Below are positions 17,998 to 26,864 of a stretch of 64,000 bases of DNA, one piece after another; within the stretch, counting starts at the first letter, position 1; the number at the start of each line of letters is the position of its first letter. Location of the stretch: assembly GCF_900094575.1 (NCBI RefSeq), contig NZ_FMAE01000006.1, positions 558,001-622,000 of the forward strand, given 5' to 3'. The position numbers and the translations under genes were made by a program. The stretch is from Bradyrhizobium yuanmingense (GTDB lineage: Bacteria > Pseudomonadota > Alphaproteobacteria > Rhizobiales > Xanthobacteraceae). Under the pieces are notes generated by a model, which saw only the letters and a program-made list of their open reading frames with translations, was not told the origin of the DNA and made no database searches.

Positions 17998-19083
17998 ATG
18001 TCGTCACTTCCCGAAGCCAAACTGGACGTCCTGCTCGCGCATCACGCTTCGCTCGAGGCCGAATCGCTCGGACAGCTCGCCTCCGAGCGTTACGTGCAGA
18101 TCACGCGCGAGCTCGCCGAGCTCACGCCCCTGATCGAGGCGGTGAAGTCCTATCGCGCCGCCGTCAAGGAGCTCGCCGACACCGACGCGTTGATCGCCGA
18201 TGCCGCCACCGATGCCGAGATGCGCGGCATGGCGGAAGCCGAACGCGACGAGCTCGCGCCGAAAATCGAGGAACTGGTCCAGAAGATCCGCGTCGCGCTC
18301 CTGCCCAAGGACGCCATGGACGACCGCAACGTCGTGCTGGAAATCCGCGCCGGCACCGGCGGCGACGAGGCTTCGCTGTTCGCCGGCGACCTGTTCCGGA
18401 TGTACGAGCGCTTCGCCAGCTTGCAGGGCTGGAAGGTCGAGGTGATCTCCGCCAGTGAAGGCACCGTCGGCGGCTACAAGGAAATCATCGCCGAGATCCA
18501 GGGCCGCGGCGCATTCTCCAAGCTGAAATTCGAATCCGGCGTGCACCGCGTGCAGCGCGTGCCCGACACCGAGACGCAGGGGCGCATCCACACCTCCGCC
18601 GCGACGGTCGCCGTGCTGCCCGAGGTCGAGGACGTCGACGTGGACATCAAGAACGACGACCTGCGCATCGAAACCATGCGCGCAGGGGGCGCCGGTGGCC
18701 AGCACGTCAACAAGACGGAATCGGCGATCCGCATCACCCACATCCCGACCGGCATCGTGGTGATGATGCAGGACAGCCGCTCGCAGCACAAGAATCGCGC
18801 CTCCGCCATGAACATCCTGCGCTCGCGCATCTATGACGCCGAGCGGCAACGCGTCGAGGCGGCGCGCTCGGCCGAGCGCAAGGAGAAGGTCGGCTCCGGC
18901 GACCGCTCCGAGCGCATCCGCACCTACAATTTTCCGCAAGGACGCGTCACCGATCATCGCATCAACCTCACGCTCTACAAGCTGCCGCAGGTGATCGCGG
19001 GTGAAGCGCTCGGCGAACTGATCGACGCACTGACGACGGAGCACCAGGCCGCACAGCTCGCTGCGCAAGGCGCGGCGGCCTGA
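17998..19083 (+). CDS. prfA: Peptide chain release factor 1
   Basis: RF1, 361 residues, ends translation at UAA and UAG. The GGQ motif that triggers peptide release is at residues 233-235 (GAGGQHVNKTESA) and is the site methylated by PrmC. The conserved EIRAGTGGDEASLFAGDL block is at ~115-130. The frame is open upstream to 17707 inside ptsP, but the ATG at 17998 gives the family N-terminus MSSLPEAKLD. prmC follows three bases after its stop. Confidence 0.97.
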   Translation: MSSLPEAKLDVLLAHHASLEAESLGQLASERYVQITRELAELTPLIEAVKSYRAAVKELADTDALIADAATDAEMRGMAEAERDELAPKIEELVQKIRVALLPKDAMDDRNVVLEIRAGTGGDEASLFAGDLFRMYERFASLQGWKVEVISASEGTVGGYKEIIAEIQGRGAFSKLKFESGVHRVQRVPDTETQGRIHTSAATVAVLPEVEDVDVDIKNDDLRIETMRAGGAGGQHVNKTESAIRITHIPTGIVVMMQDSRSQHKNRASAMNILRSRIYDAERQRVEAARSAERKEKVGSGDRSERIRTYNFPQGRVTDHRINLTLYKLPQVIAGEALGELIDALTTEHQAAQLAAQGAAA

Positions 19084-19086
19084 GGC

Positions 19087-19968
19087 GTGAGCAACCCCTT
19101 CACCGGACAATCCATCGAGAGCGCGCGGCGGGCGCTGGCTGCGCAACTGAGATCGGCACGGCTCGACGAAGCCGAGCTCGACGCGCGCATCCTGATCAGT
19201 GCGGCACTCGGCCTCGACCTCACCGGCCTGGTCACGCAGGCGGCCCGTCTCCTGACCGCGGCCGAAGCATCGCGGCTCACGCAACATGCACAGCGCCGCA
19301 TCGCCGGCGAGCCGGTGTCGCGCATTCTCGGGACGCGCGAATTCTGGGGCTTGCCGTTCCGCCTGTCGGAAGCAACCCTGGTGCCGCGCCCCGATACCGA
19401 GACCGTGGTTGAGCTTGCGCTCGAGATTCTCCGCGAGCGGGAGGCATCTCACCCGCCGCGGATCGCCGACATCGGCACCGGCTCGGGCGCGATCCTGCTC
19501 GCGCTGTTGCACGAAATCCCCGATGCGTTCGGCGTCGGTACCGATCTCAGCCAGAACGCGCTCATGACCGCCAGGGACAATGCCGCGGCGCTGGGACTCG
19601 CCGACCGCGCCGCCTTCGTCGCCTGTTCCTACGCCGCGGCGCTCGGTGGCCCGTTCGACCTCATCGTGTCGAATCCGCCCTATATTCCCTCGGCTGAAAT
19701 TCCGAAATTGAGCGTCGAGGTGCGCGAGCACGACCCGCATCTGGCGCTCGACGGCGGCAATGATGGATACGACGCCTATCGCGCCCTGATCCCGCAGGCG
19801 AGCGAGCGGCTCGCCCCCGGCGGCGCCCTGGTCGTCGAGGCTGGACAGGGCCAGGCCCAAAATATTGAAACCTTGATGAGGGCCGCCGCGTTATCGCTGG
19901 ACAGGTCACCCAAGGCCGACTTGGCGGGCATTCCGCGGGCCGTTTCGGCCCGAAAAATGCCCCCATAA
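19087..19968 (+). CDS. prmC: Release factor glutamine methyltransferase PrmC (HemK)
   Basis: Methylates the glutamine of the GGQ motif in release factors. It has 293 residues with a helical N-terminal substrate domain (~1-85). The Rossmann domain has ADIGTGSGAILLALL for SAM and NPPYIPS at 196-199, which binds the target glutamine. It starts with GTG at 19087, right after the prfA stop, so the pair is coupled. HemK is a historical misnomer. Confidence 0.95.
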   Translation: MSNPFTGQSIESARRALAAQLRSARLDEAELDARILISAALGLDLTGLVTQAARLLTAAEASRLTQHAQRRIAGEPVSRILGTREFWGLPFRLSEATLVPRPDTETVVELALEILREREASHPPRIADIGTGSGAILLALLHEIPDAFGVGTDLSQNALMTARDNAAALGLADRAAFVACSYAAALGGPFDLIVSNPPYIPSAEIPKLSVEVREHDPHLALDGGNDGYDAYRALIPQASERLAPGGALVVEAGQGQAQNIETLMRAAALSLDRSPKADLAGIPRAVSARKMPP

Positions 19969-20428
19969 AAGCCGGATTGGCCTGCAAAAACCACTTGGAA
20001 TATCCCGTGGGAACGACTACGTTCCGGTCAACACATCGGTGCCGGCCCCGTAGACCTACGGGCGAAAGCCGGGCTCTCGGGCGAGAGCTTTACTGATTGA
20101 AGGTTCCAAGCCGCAGGTCCTGTTGAGCGCGATGGCCAGTGGAGCTGCGCTGCTCTCTCCGACCGCAAGTGAACGAAAGCCTGATATTGCGCTTGAACAC
20201 TTACGCAAGAAAGCTGGGCTTGTTTCGGCAGGCGAAATGAATGGGTTCGCTGGCAATGGATGCTGGCGGGTGGGGAACGCGTCTTGTTGAACGCGACGGT
20301 CGACGAACATCGGCAGGGTTGGATCCGCTTTTGCGCGGTGCGCGCAAGACATGTGAGCCACTGTCACCAGGTCACTCCTAGCAATCAGTAATGCGTGCAA
20401 CCTTTAGGGCTGGAATTAAAGGCAGGAC
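19969..20428. other. 460-bp intergenic stretch with no assigned gene
   Basis: No convincing gene. A stop-free forward frame runs from 20054 to 20290 with an internal ATG at 20132 (52 codons, containing ERKPDIALEHLRKKAGL). It has no clear ribosome binding site. An opposite frame spans 20056-20400. The sequence is lower in G+C than the flanking genes and could hold a decayed gene or a structured leader for the DUF4167 gene. I could not match it to tmRNA, RNase P or 6S RNA by eye. Confidence 0.4.
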
Positions 20429-21187
20429 ATGAGAAACGGTCAGAACAAGCAGCGGATGCGCAACCGCAACAACAATAACAACAACAACCGGCGCGGCCAG
20501 AACCCGATGACCCGGGTCTACGAATCCAACGGACCCGACATCAAGATTCGCGGCACTGCTTCGCACATCGCCGAAAAGTATCTCCAGCTTGCACGTGACG
20601 CGCGCTCCTCCGGCGATCCCGTTGCAGCCGAGAACTACTACCAGCACGCCGAGCATTATTTCCGCCTGATCGCGGCGGCTCAGGAGCAGTTCCGTCAGAA
20701 CCAGCAGCCGCGCGGCGATGAGCCCATCGCCAGCAGCGACGAGGGCGAGGACGACGGTGAGAATTTCTCGGCCTTCGGCCAGGAGCCCGGCTTCGTCCCG
20801 CAGCCCCAGCCGCAGCCCTTCATGCGCGACCGCGACGGCCAACGCGATCATCACCAGCGTGATCACCAGCCGCGCGACAACCAGCCGCCCTATCAGCGCG
20901 ACAATCAGCAGCCGCGCGAGCACCGCGAACGCGATCACCGTCCGCAGCCGCAATATCAGCCGCAACCCGCCAACCAGCCGCAGCCTGTCATCGCCGATGG
21001 CGGCGTCGACCGCCTACCCTCCTTCATCACCGGCGCGCAGCCGCAGGTGAACGGCAATCAGGGCGGCTTCGAGGGCGGCGGTGGCGGCGAGCGCTATCCG
21101 CGTCGGCGGCGCCGGCCGCATGGCCCGCGCCCGGAGCGTGAAGCCGCTCCGGTTGCTTCCAGCGACGAAGTCGCCCCCGGCGAGTAA
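20429..21187 (+). CDS. DUF4167 domain-containing protein
   Basis: A 252-residue alphaproteobacterial protein of unknown role. Residues ~1-25 are Asn/Arg-rich (RNRNNNNNNNRRGQNP). The conserved DUF4167 core is ~28-85 (TRVYESNGPDIKIRGTASHIAEKYLQLARDA, then NYYQHAEHYFRLIAAA). The remainder is disordered, rich in Gln/Pro/Arg/Asp, and ends in a basic RRRRRPHGPRP patch. The composition suggests nucleic-acid or ribosome contact, which is unproven. A good terminator follows. Confidence 0.85.
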   Translation: MRNGQNKQRMRNRNNNNNNNRRGQNPMTRVYESNGPDIKIRGTASHIAEKYLQLARDARSSGDPVAAENYYQHAEHYFRLIAAAQEQFRQNQQPRGDEPIASSDEGEDDGENFSAFGQEPGFVPQPQPQPFMRDRDGQRDHHQRDHQPRDNQPPYQRDNQQPREHRERDHRPQPQYQPQPANQPQPVIADGGVDRLPSFITGAQPQVNGNQGGFEGGGGGERYPRRRRRPHGPRPEREAAPVASSDEVAPGE

Positions 21188-21209
21188 GCTCTTCTGACTT
21201 TCCGACTCG

Positions 21210-21245
21210 AATCGTCCCGGCCTCGCCGGGACGATTTGCTTTTGA
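21210..21245 (+). terminator. Intrinsic terminator after the DUF4167 gene
   Basis: A 12-bp stem AATCGTCCCGGC / GCCGGGACGATT with a three-base loop, followed by TGCTTTTG. It lies 23 bases after the stop codon and is the clearest Rho-independent terminator in this part of the window. Confidence 0.8.
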
Positions 21246-21297
21246 CGCTGTGCGTTGGCCGGACACAGACCCACCTCTCCGGAAGGGAGAGGTGAAG

Positions 21298-22044
21298 CTA
21301 ACTGCGCGTCACCGTCGTCGAGGATGGCACCAGCACGGGCTTGGCGAGCGAGGGAATCAGCCGCGCCCGCTCGCGCTTGGCGGGGATCGCGCGGTAGACC
21401 TGCTTGGTCGCCTCCACGATGTGGACGCCGGCAAAAGGCAGTGACAGCGCCGCACCGGCACGTTCCCACATCTGGGCCGATTTCAACACCCAGCCGCCGG
21501 CATAGGGCGGCATGAACAGCGCCTCGCCCCAAGCGGTCGGCGTGAACCAGGTCTGGCGCAACAGCTCGGTGATCTGCGAGCGCGAATAGGGCCGGCCATG
21601 GCCGAACGGCGTGCTGTCGGTGCGGGTCCACACCCCACGCCGGTTCGGGATCACGGCGATGACGCGCCCAGAGGGCGACAGCACGCGCCACACCTCGCGC
21701 AGCAATGCGGCCGGATCGTCCGACATCTCCAGCGCGTGCACCAGGAGAATGCGGTCGACCGCGGCGTCGGGAAGCGGCAGCGAGAACTCATCCACCAGCG
21801 AGGCCAGCGCGGGCCGTCCCGTCGGCCATTTCAGGACACCCTGCGCCGCCGGCATGAAGGCGAGGCAGCGCTCGGCGTCCTCGCGGAACAACCCCAGATA
21901 GGGTGTGGGATAGCCGACGCCGAGCACGCGCTGGCCCTCGGCGCTGGGCCAACGCTCCCTGATGCCGCGATTGATCATTTGCCGCGCCACGATGCCGAGT
22001 CGGCGGGAATAGAACTCGCGGAGGTCGACGACGTCGATGGTCAT
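21298..22044 (-). CDS. Class I SAM-dependent methyltransferase
   Basis: A 248-residue protein with a methyltransferase-11-type fold. The SAM motif is degenerate (VLGVGYPTPYLGLF in place of the usual D/E-GxGxG). LPLPDAAVDRILLVHALEMSDDP and LREVWRVLSPSGRVIAVIPNR are typical of the family. The substrate is unknown. Homologues commonly sit beside gloB in alphaproteobacteria, and here it is divergent from gloB with 108 bp between starts. Confidence 0.8.
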   Translation of the reverse strand: MTIDVVDLREFYSRRLGIVARQMINRGIRERWPSAEGQRVLGVGYPTPYLGLFREDAERCLAFMPAAQGVLKWPTGRPALASLVDEFSLPLPDAAVDRILLVHALEMSDDPAALLREVWRVLSPSGRVIAVIPNRRGVWTRTDSTPFGHGRPYSRSQITELLRQTWFTPTAWGEALFMPPYAGGWVLKSAQMWERAGAALSLPFAGVHIVEATKQVYRAIPAKRERARLIPSLAKPVLVPSSTTVTRS

Positions 22045-22152
22045 GACCGCAATGTAACATGCGCCAGGGCGCCGCTGCGCGCGGAATATTGCATTGCCTG
22101 CGCAACGTTAACGCCATATTTGTCTGGCGGGGCTGAGCGCGATGGAGATGAC

Positions 22153-22920
22153 ATGGCCGCCGAAATTCGTACTTTCAACTGTTTAAACGACAATTTCGGT
22201 TATCTGATCCACGATTTGGAAACCAAAGCGACGGCCTCGATCGACGCGCCGGAGGCCGGCCCGATCCTCAAGGCCCTGGAGCGCGAGGGCTGGCAGCTCA
22301 CCGACATCCTGATCACCCATCATCATGGCGATCATGTCGGCGGGGTCGCCGAGCTCAAGCAGAAATACAATTGCCGCGTCGTCGCGCCGCACGACAAGAC
22401 CACGAAGATCGCCAACGTCGACCAGCGCGTCGCCAATGCCGACGTGGTCAAGATCGGCAATCTGCTGGCGCGTGTCGTGGAGACGCCCGGCCACACGCTC
22501 GACCACATCTCCTACGTGTTCGACAATGAGAAGACGGTGTTCGCCGCCGACACGCTGTTCTCGATCGGCTGCGGCCGCGTGTTCGAGGGCACCTATCCGA
22601 TGATGTGGGATTCGCTGCTGAAGCTGCGCGCCCTGCCCGACGACTTCAAGCTCTATTGCGGCCACGAATACACGGCGTCCAACGTCAAGTTCGCGCTCAC
22701 CATCGAGCCGGACAACGCGGCGCTGCAGGCGCGCGCCGCGGAGGTGACAAAGCTGCGCGCCGAGAACAAGCCGACCATTCCCTCGCTGCTCGGCGAGGAG
22801 AAGCGCGCCAACGTGTTCCTGCGCGCCGATGAGCCGGCGGTCGCGGCCAAGCTGCATATGAAGGGCGCGGATCCCGCTGCGGTGTTCGGCGAGCTGCGCG
22901 AGCGCAAGAATAAATCCTGA
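22153..22920 (+). CDS. gloB: Hydroxyacylglutathione hydrolase (glyoxalase II)
   Basis: Hydrolyses S-lactoylglutathione to lactate in methylglyoxal detoxification. The 255 residues hold the metallo-beta-lactamase motif THHHGDH at 55-61, the metal ligands in ETPGHTLDHISY and FAADTLFSIGCGRVFEG, and the C-terminal glutathione-binding HAGH region (CGHEYTASNVKFA). A longer upstream frame exists but overlaps the divergent methyltransferase. The ATG at 22153 fits the family N-terminus. Confidence 0.95.
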   Translation: MAAEIRTFNCLNDNFGYLIHDLETKATASIDAPEAGPILKALEREGWQLTDILITHHHGDHVGGVAELKQKYNCRVVAPHDKTTKIANVDQRVANADVVKIGNLLARVVETPGHTLDHISYVFDNEKTVFAADTLFSIGCGRVFEGTYPMMWDSLLKLRALPDDFKLYCGHEYTASNVKFALTIEPDNAALQARAAEVTKLRAENKPTIPSLLGEEKRANVFLRADEPAVAAKLHMKGADPAAVFGELRERKNKS

Positions 22921-22957
22921 CGCACAAGTCCTGAAGCACACATCCCGACGAGGATCG

Positions 22958-23380
22958 ATGCCGACCGCAGCCGAGATCATCGCACGCCTCGAGCTCCGCC
23001 CGCATCCGGAAGGCGGACATTATCGCGAGACGTTTCGCGACCAGAGCACGGACGCCAACGGGCGTTCGCGCTCGACGCTGATCTACTTCCTGCTCGCGCG
23101 CGGCGAGCGTTCGCACTGGCATCGCGTCGATGCGGTGGAGACGTGGCACTATTATTCCGGCAGCCCCTTGACGCTGCGCATCGCCCATGACGGCTGCTCG
23201 CAGCACGAGGTGCGGCTCGGCGCCGACCTCGGCGGCGGTGAGCGGCCGCAGGCGATCGTGCCTGCGCTGGCCTGGCAGATGGCGGAAACCACCGGCGAGT
23301 GGACGCTGGTCGGGTGCACCGTGGCACCCGCGTTCGAGTTCGCGGGCTTCGAGCTCGCGCCGCCCGGCTGGGAGCCGTAG
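22958..23380 (+). CDS. DUF985 cupin protein
   Basis: A 140-residue cupin of the DUF985 (YML079w-like) family. It has ELRPHPEGGHYRETF at the N-terminus, HWHRVDAVETWHYYSGSPL as the cupin core, and VGCTVAPAFEFAGFELAPPGWEP at the end. The biochemical role of the family is unclear. It lies 37 bp after gloB on the same strand and may be read with it. Confidence 0.85.
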   Translation: MPTAAEIIARLELRPHPEGGHYRETFRDQSTDANGRSRSTLIYFLLARGERSHWHRVDAVETWHYYSGSPLTLRIAHDGCSQHEVRLGADLGGGERPQAIVPALAWQMAETTGEWTLVGCTVAPAFEFAGFELAPPGWEP

Positions 23381-23391
23381 CTCCGCTCCAA

Positions 23392-24261
23392 TCATCGCTT
23401 CCGCAGCACCATGTCCTTGGCCGCGATCAGGCCGCCTCCGGCAATGAGGATCGCAGCAAGGGCGATGTTGGCGCTGGCCTTGGCGAAACCGGCAGCGATG
23501 AGGAATCCCGTCGAGAGCAATGGCGTCGCGTAGGAGGCGGCGCCGAGCACACGGATGTCGCCGCGCTTCATGCCGATGTCCCAGGCGTAGAACGCGGCAC
23601 CGACCGGGCCGATGCCGAGTGCGATGACCGAGAGCCATTGCACCGCGGTCTCCGGCCAGACCGTGGTTTCAAGCAGGCCATGCATCAGCGCGGCCAATAT
23701 TGCCGTGGCAAGACAGAAGCCCGCGACCGCATCGGTCGGCACCGCTTTCAACCGGCGCGACAGCACCGAATAGGTCGCCCAGACGAACGCCGCGATGAAG
23801 GCCGCGATGAGACCCGGCACAGCTCCAGGCGCAAAACCGCTGGTGTTGCCGGCGAACAGCAGCACCGTGCCGACGAGGCCGAGCACGGCGCCGATGATGT
23901 GGTGCGCCGCCAGCCGCTCGCCCGGCAGGAAGGACGAGAACAGCACGATCAAGAGCGGCCACAGGTAATTCAGAAGGCCGGCTTCGGCCGGCGGGGCGAA
24001 GCGCAGCGCGAGGAAATACAGCGCGTGATAGCCAAACAGGCCGCCGACGCCGACGATCCAGACGGCGAGCGGTTGCCGCAAGCTTCTCGCCGCCTCGCTC
24101 CGCCCGATCCAGGTGAGCAGGCCGACGACACCGCCGATCGCGAAGGTCATCGCAGCGAGCTGAAACGCCGGGATCTTTCCGGTCGCCACCGTCATCACCG
24201 ACAGCAGCGACCACATCAGGATCGCGGTCAGACCGATCAGCGTGGCAGTACGGGGAGTCAT
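23392..24261 (-). CDS. DMT superfamily (EamA) transporter
   Basis: A 289-residue inner membrane protein with about ten hydrophobic helices in two EamA repeats (e.g. ATLIGLTAILMWSLLSVM; GLLNYLWPLLIVLFSSFLPGERL; GLIAAFIAAFVWATYSVLSR). The sequence resembles YddG-type aromatic amino acid exporters, but the substrate cannot be read from it. The frame continues upstream through repeat C1, giving a false N-terminal extension. The ATG at 24261 is the likely start. It is convergent with the DUF985 gene. Confidence 0.85.
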   Translation of the reverse strand: MTPRTATLIGLTAILMWSLLSVMTVATGKIPAFQLAAMTFAIGGVVGLLTWIGRSEAARSLRQPLAVWIVGVGGLFGYHALYFLALRFAPPAEAGLLNYLWPLLIVLFSSFLPGERLAAHHIIGAVLGLVGTVLLFAGNTSGFAPGAVPGLIAAFIAAFVWATYSVLSRRLKAVPTDAVAGFCLATAILAALMHGLLETTVWPETAVQWLSVIALGIGPVGAAFYAWDIGMKRGDIRVLGAASYATPLLSTGFLIAAGFAKASANIALAAILIAGGGLIAAKDMVLRKR

Positions 24262-24275
24262 TGGCCCAATGTTTC

Positions 24276-24368
24276 CGTCATGGCCGGGCTTGTCCCGGCC
24301 ATCCACGTTCTTCCGTGGCGACGGCTGTTGTAAGGCCGTGGATGCCCGGGACAAGCCCGGGCATGACG
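24276..24368. repeat. Palindromic intergenic repeat, family C copy 1
   Basis: Arms CGTCATGGCCGGGCTTG and CAAGCCCGGGCATGACG. A second copy lies at 28119-28205. It sits between the 3' end of phbB and the 5' end of the DMT transporter gene. Confidence 0.85.
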
Positions 24369-24403
24369 ATGTGGACAATATCAGCCTGCGTGATGCGATC
24401 GCA

Positions 24404-25129
24404 TCACACCATGTACTGGCCGCCGTTGACCGACAGCGTCGAGCCGGTGATGGCGCCGGCCTCATCCGCGGCGAGGAACACGACGGCCCGCGCGATCTCT
24501 TCGGGCTCGCCGAGACGGCCGATCGGAATCAGCGGCAGGATCGCCTTCTCCAGCACGTCCTTCGGCACTGCCTGCACCATCTCGGTATTGATGTAGCCGG
24601 GACAGATCGCATTCACGGTGATGCCGCCCTTGGCGTTCTCCAGCGCCAGGGCCTTGGTGAAACCGATCTCGCCGGCTTTCGCTGCGGAGTAGTTGACCTG
24701 TCCGAACTGCCCCTTCTGGCCGTTGATCGAGGAAATGTTGATGATGCGACCGAACTTGCGCCCGCGCATGCCTTCGATCACCTGGCGCGACATGTTGAAC
24801 AGCGAGCCGAGATTGGTGTTGATGACGGCGTTCCACTGCTCAAGCGTCATCTTGTGGAAGGCACCGTCCTTGGTGATGCCGGCATTGTTGACCAGCACGT
24901 CGACCGGGCCGACCTCGGCCTCGACCTTCTTCACGCCCTCGGCGCAGGCCTCGAAACTGCTGACGTCCCACTTGTAAACCGCAATGCCGGTCTCGGCCTT
25001 GAATTTCTCCGCGGCAGCGTCGTTGCCGGCATAGCTCGCCGCAACCTTGTAGCCGGCGGCCTTCAGCGCCTTGCTGATCGCAGCACCGATGCCCCGCGTA
25101 CCACCCGTCACCAATGCAACACGTGCCAT
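24404..25129 (-). CDS. phbB: Acetoacetyl-CoA reductase
   Basis: NADPH-dependent reductase that makes (R)-3-hydroxybutyryl-CoA for polyhydroxybutyrate. It is a 241-residue short-chain dehydrogenase with TGGTRGIG at residues 8-15, NNAG near 90, the catalytic Ser in NISSINGQ and YSAAK. The PhbB-specific end GSTLSVNGGQYMV is intact. A GGAAGG-type ribosome binding site precedes the ATG at 25129. It is downstream of phbA with a hairpin between them. Confidence 0.95.
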   Translation of the reverse strand: MARVALVTGGTRGIGAAISKALKAAGYKVAASYAGNDAAAEKFKAETGIAVYKWDVSSFEACAEGVKKVEAEVGPVDVLVNNAGITKDGAFHKMTLEQWNAVINTNLGSLFNMSRQVIEGMRGRKFGRIINISSINGQKGQFGQVNYSAAKAGEIGFTKALALENAKGGITVNAICPGYINTEMVQAVPKDVLEKAILPLIPIGRLGEPEEIARAVVFLAADEAGAITGSTLSVNGGQYMV

Positions 25130-25228
25130 GTCGTATTCCTTCCCTCTTCCTTGGACGCTTCGGACTTTTCTGACGTGATCGCTTTTTAGCTACGGATTAT
25201 GCGGTTGGTTTGACGGACATCAAGAACA

Positions 25229-25260
25229 AAACGCCCGGCATCGAGCCGGGCGTTTTTCTT
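25229..25260. terminator. Hairpin terminator between phbA and phbB
   Basis: An 11-bp stem AAACGCCCGGC / GCCGGGCGTTT with a five-base loop. T runs flank both sides (TTTTTCTTT on the plus strand, TTTTGTTCTT on the minus strand), so it could act in either direction. It lies 118 bp after the phbA stop and 100 bp before the phbB start. Confidence 0.75.
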
Positions 25261-25372
25261 TAGTCGAGGCTTGTCGGGTTGCGAAGAATATTTGATTTGC
25301 AACCGCTGCCTTTTTAGTCGCGTGCAACGCACGCGCTGACGTGTGCGGCGCACCCGTCAGCTGCGCGTAAGA

Positions 25373-26551
25373 TCAGTCGCGCGCCACACACATGGCGATA
25401 CCCATGCCGCCGCCGATGCACAGCGTGGCCAAGCCCTTCTTCGAATCGCGCTTCTGCATTTCGTGCAGCAGCGTCACCAGCACGCGTGCGCCGGACGCGC
25501 CGACCGGATGGCCGATCGCGATCGCACCGCCGTTGACGTTGACCTTGGAGGTATCCCAGCCGAGGTCCTTGTTGACCGCGCAGGCCTGTGCCGCGAAGGC
25601 TTCGTTGGCCTCGATCAAATCGAGATCGCCGACGCTCCAGCCGGCCTTCTTCAGCGCGGCGCGCGAGGCCGGGATCGGGCCCGAGCCCATGATCTTCGGA
25701 TCGACGCCGGCCTGCGCCCAGGACACGATCCGCGCCAGCGGCTTCTTGCCTTCCTTGGCGGCCTGCTTGGCGGTCATCAGCACCACGGCGGCAGCGCCGT
25801 CGTTGATGCCCGAGGCCGAGCCCGCGGTCACCGTGCCATCCTTCTCGAAGGCGGGCTTGAGCTTGGCCATCGCGTCGAGCGTGGCGCCATGGCGCGGATA
25901 TTCGTCGGCGCTGACGACGACGTCGCCCTTGCGGGTCTTGATGGTGACGGGGACGATCTCGTCGTTGAACTTGCCGGCCTTCTGCGCCGCCTCGGCCTTC
26001 TGCTGCGAGGCCACGGCGAACTCGTCCTGCTGGGCACGGGTGATCTGCCATTGCCGCGCGACGTTCTCGGCGGTGTTGCCCATGTGGTAGCCGTTGAAGG
26101 CATCCCACAGGCCGTCCTTGATCATGGTGTCCACCAGCTCCAGGCCGCCCATCTTCACGCCGCCGCGCAGATGCTGGGCGTGCGGGGCCATGCTCATCGA
26201 TTCCTGCCCGCCGGCGACCACGATCTCGGAATCGCCGTTGAGCAGCGCCTGGTAGCCGAGCGCAACCGTGCGCAGGCCCGAGCCGCACAGCTGATTGACG
26301 CCCCAAGCCGGGCTCTCCACCGGAATGCCGGCGCCGATCGACGCCTGGCGGGCCGGGTTCTGGCCTTGGGCGGCGGTCAGGATCTGACCCATGATCACTT
26401 CGGAGACCCGGCCGGGCTCGATGCCGGCGCGCTCCAGCGCGGCCTTGATGGCAACGGCGCCGAGGTCATGGGCGGGAAGGGTCGCGAACGCTCCGTTGAA
26501 GCTTCCGACCGGGGTGCGGGCGGCGCTGACGATGACGACATCGTCTGACAT
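25373..26551 (-). CDS. phbA: Acetyl-CoA acetyltransferase (beta-ketothiolase)
   Basis: Condenses two acetyl-CoA to acetoacetyl-CoA, the entry step of PHB synthesis. It is a 392-residue thiolase. With the start at 26551 the nucleophile is Cys89 (NQLCGSGLRTVALG), the canonical number. The other active-site motifs GGAIAIGHPVGASGAR and CIGGGMGIAM are present. An AGGAG lies six bases before the ATG at 26551, favouring it over the ATG at 26557, which directly abuts the AGGAG. It is divergent from phaR. Confidence 0.96.
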   Translation of the reverse strand: MSDDVVIVSAARTPVGSFNGAFATLPAHDLGAVAIKAALERAGIEPGRVSEVIMGQILTAAQGQNPARQASIGAGIPVESPAWGVNQLCGSGLRTVALGYQALLNGDSEIVVAGGQESMSMAPHAQHLRGGVKMGGLELVDTMIKDGLWDAFNGYHMGNTAENVARQWQITRAQQDEFAVASQQKAEAAQKAGKFNDEIVPVTIKTRKGDVVVSADEYPRHGATLDAMAKLKPAFEKDGTVTAGSASGINDGAAAVVLMTAKQAAKEGKKPLARIVSWAQAGVDPKIMGSGPIPASRAALKKAGWSVGDLDLIEANEAFAAQACAVNKDLGWDTSKVNVNGGAIAIGHPVGASGARVLVTLLHEMQKRDSKKGLATLCIGGGMGIAMCVARD

Positions 26552-26557
26552 GGGCAT

Positions 26558-26864
26558 CTCCTGGGGCTTGAGGTTCTTGTGAAGGGGGCAGGCGGGCTGG
26601 AAAGCGATCGCCAGTCTCGTCAGCCATCCTGTTAACGTCGTTGAGGCATGTCAATCGGCCGGGGCCCGAATTCATACCGCAGCGCATTCAAAAATAGCGT
26701 TCTTGGCGTTTTCGCAAGCAGGATTTTGCTCTGCAATTAACCGTGCCGCACAAAACGGTAGCGTGAGCCCTTTGAAAATGCTTATTTTGTTGCGTTGCGT
26801 ACTCTTCCCGCCCTGCGGCATTGCCCGACAGGTTCCCGTTCTCCGCGTTTGCAAGTGAGAGCCC
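26558..26864. promoter_or_regulatory. phbA-phaR divergent control region
   Basis: About 310 bp between divergent starts, clearly AT-richer in its middle (26680-26800) than its surroundings. It has TGC-rich stretches such as TTTTGTTGCGTTGCGTAC near 26790. PhaR-type regulators bind TGC/GCA-type sites and repress their own gene and phasin genes (family knowledge). No gene is seen in it. Confidence 0.45.

Noticed and set aside
18004..19860. 618-codon frame antisense to prfA-prmC
   Set aside because: It spans two well-defined genes, has a shadow composition and no conserved motif.
19969..20428. Two-piece tmRNA, RNase P RNA or 6S RNA in the intergenic gap
   Set aside because: None of the conserved sequence blocks of these RNAs could be matched by eye.
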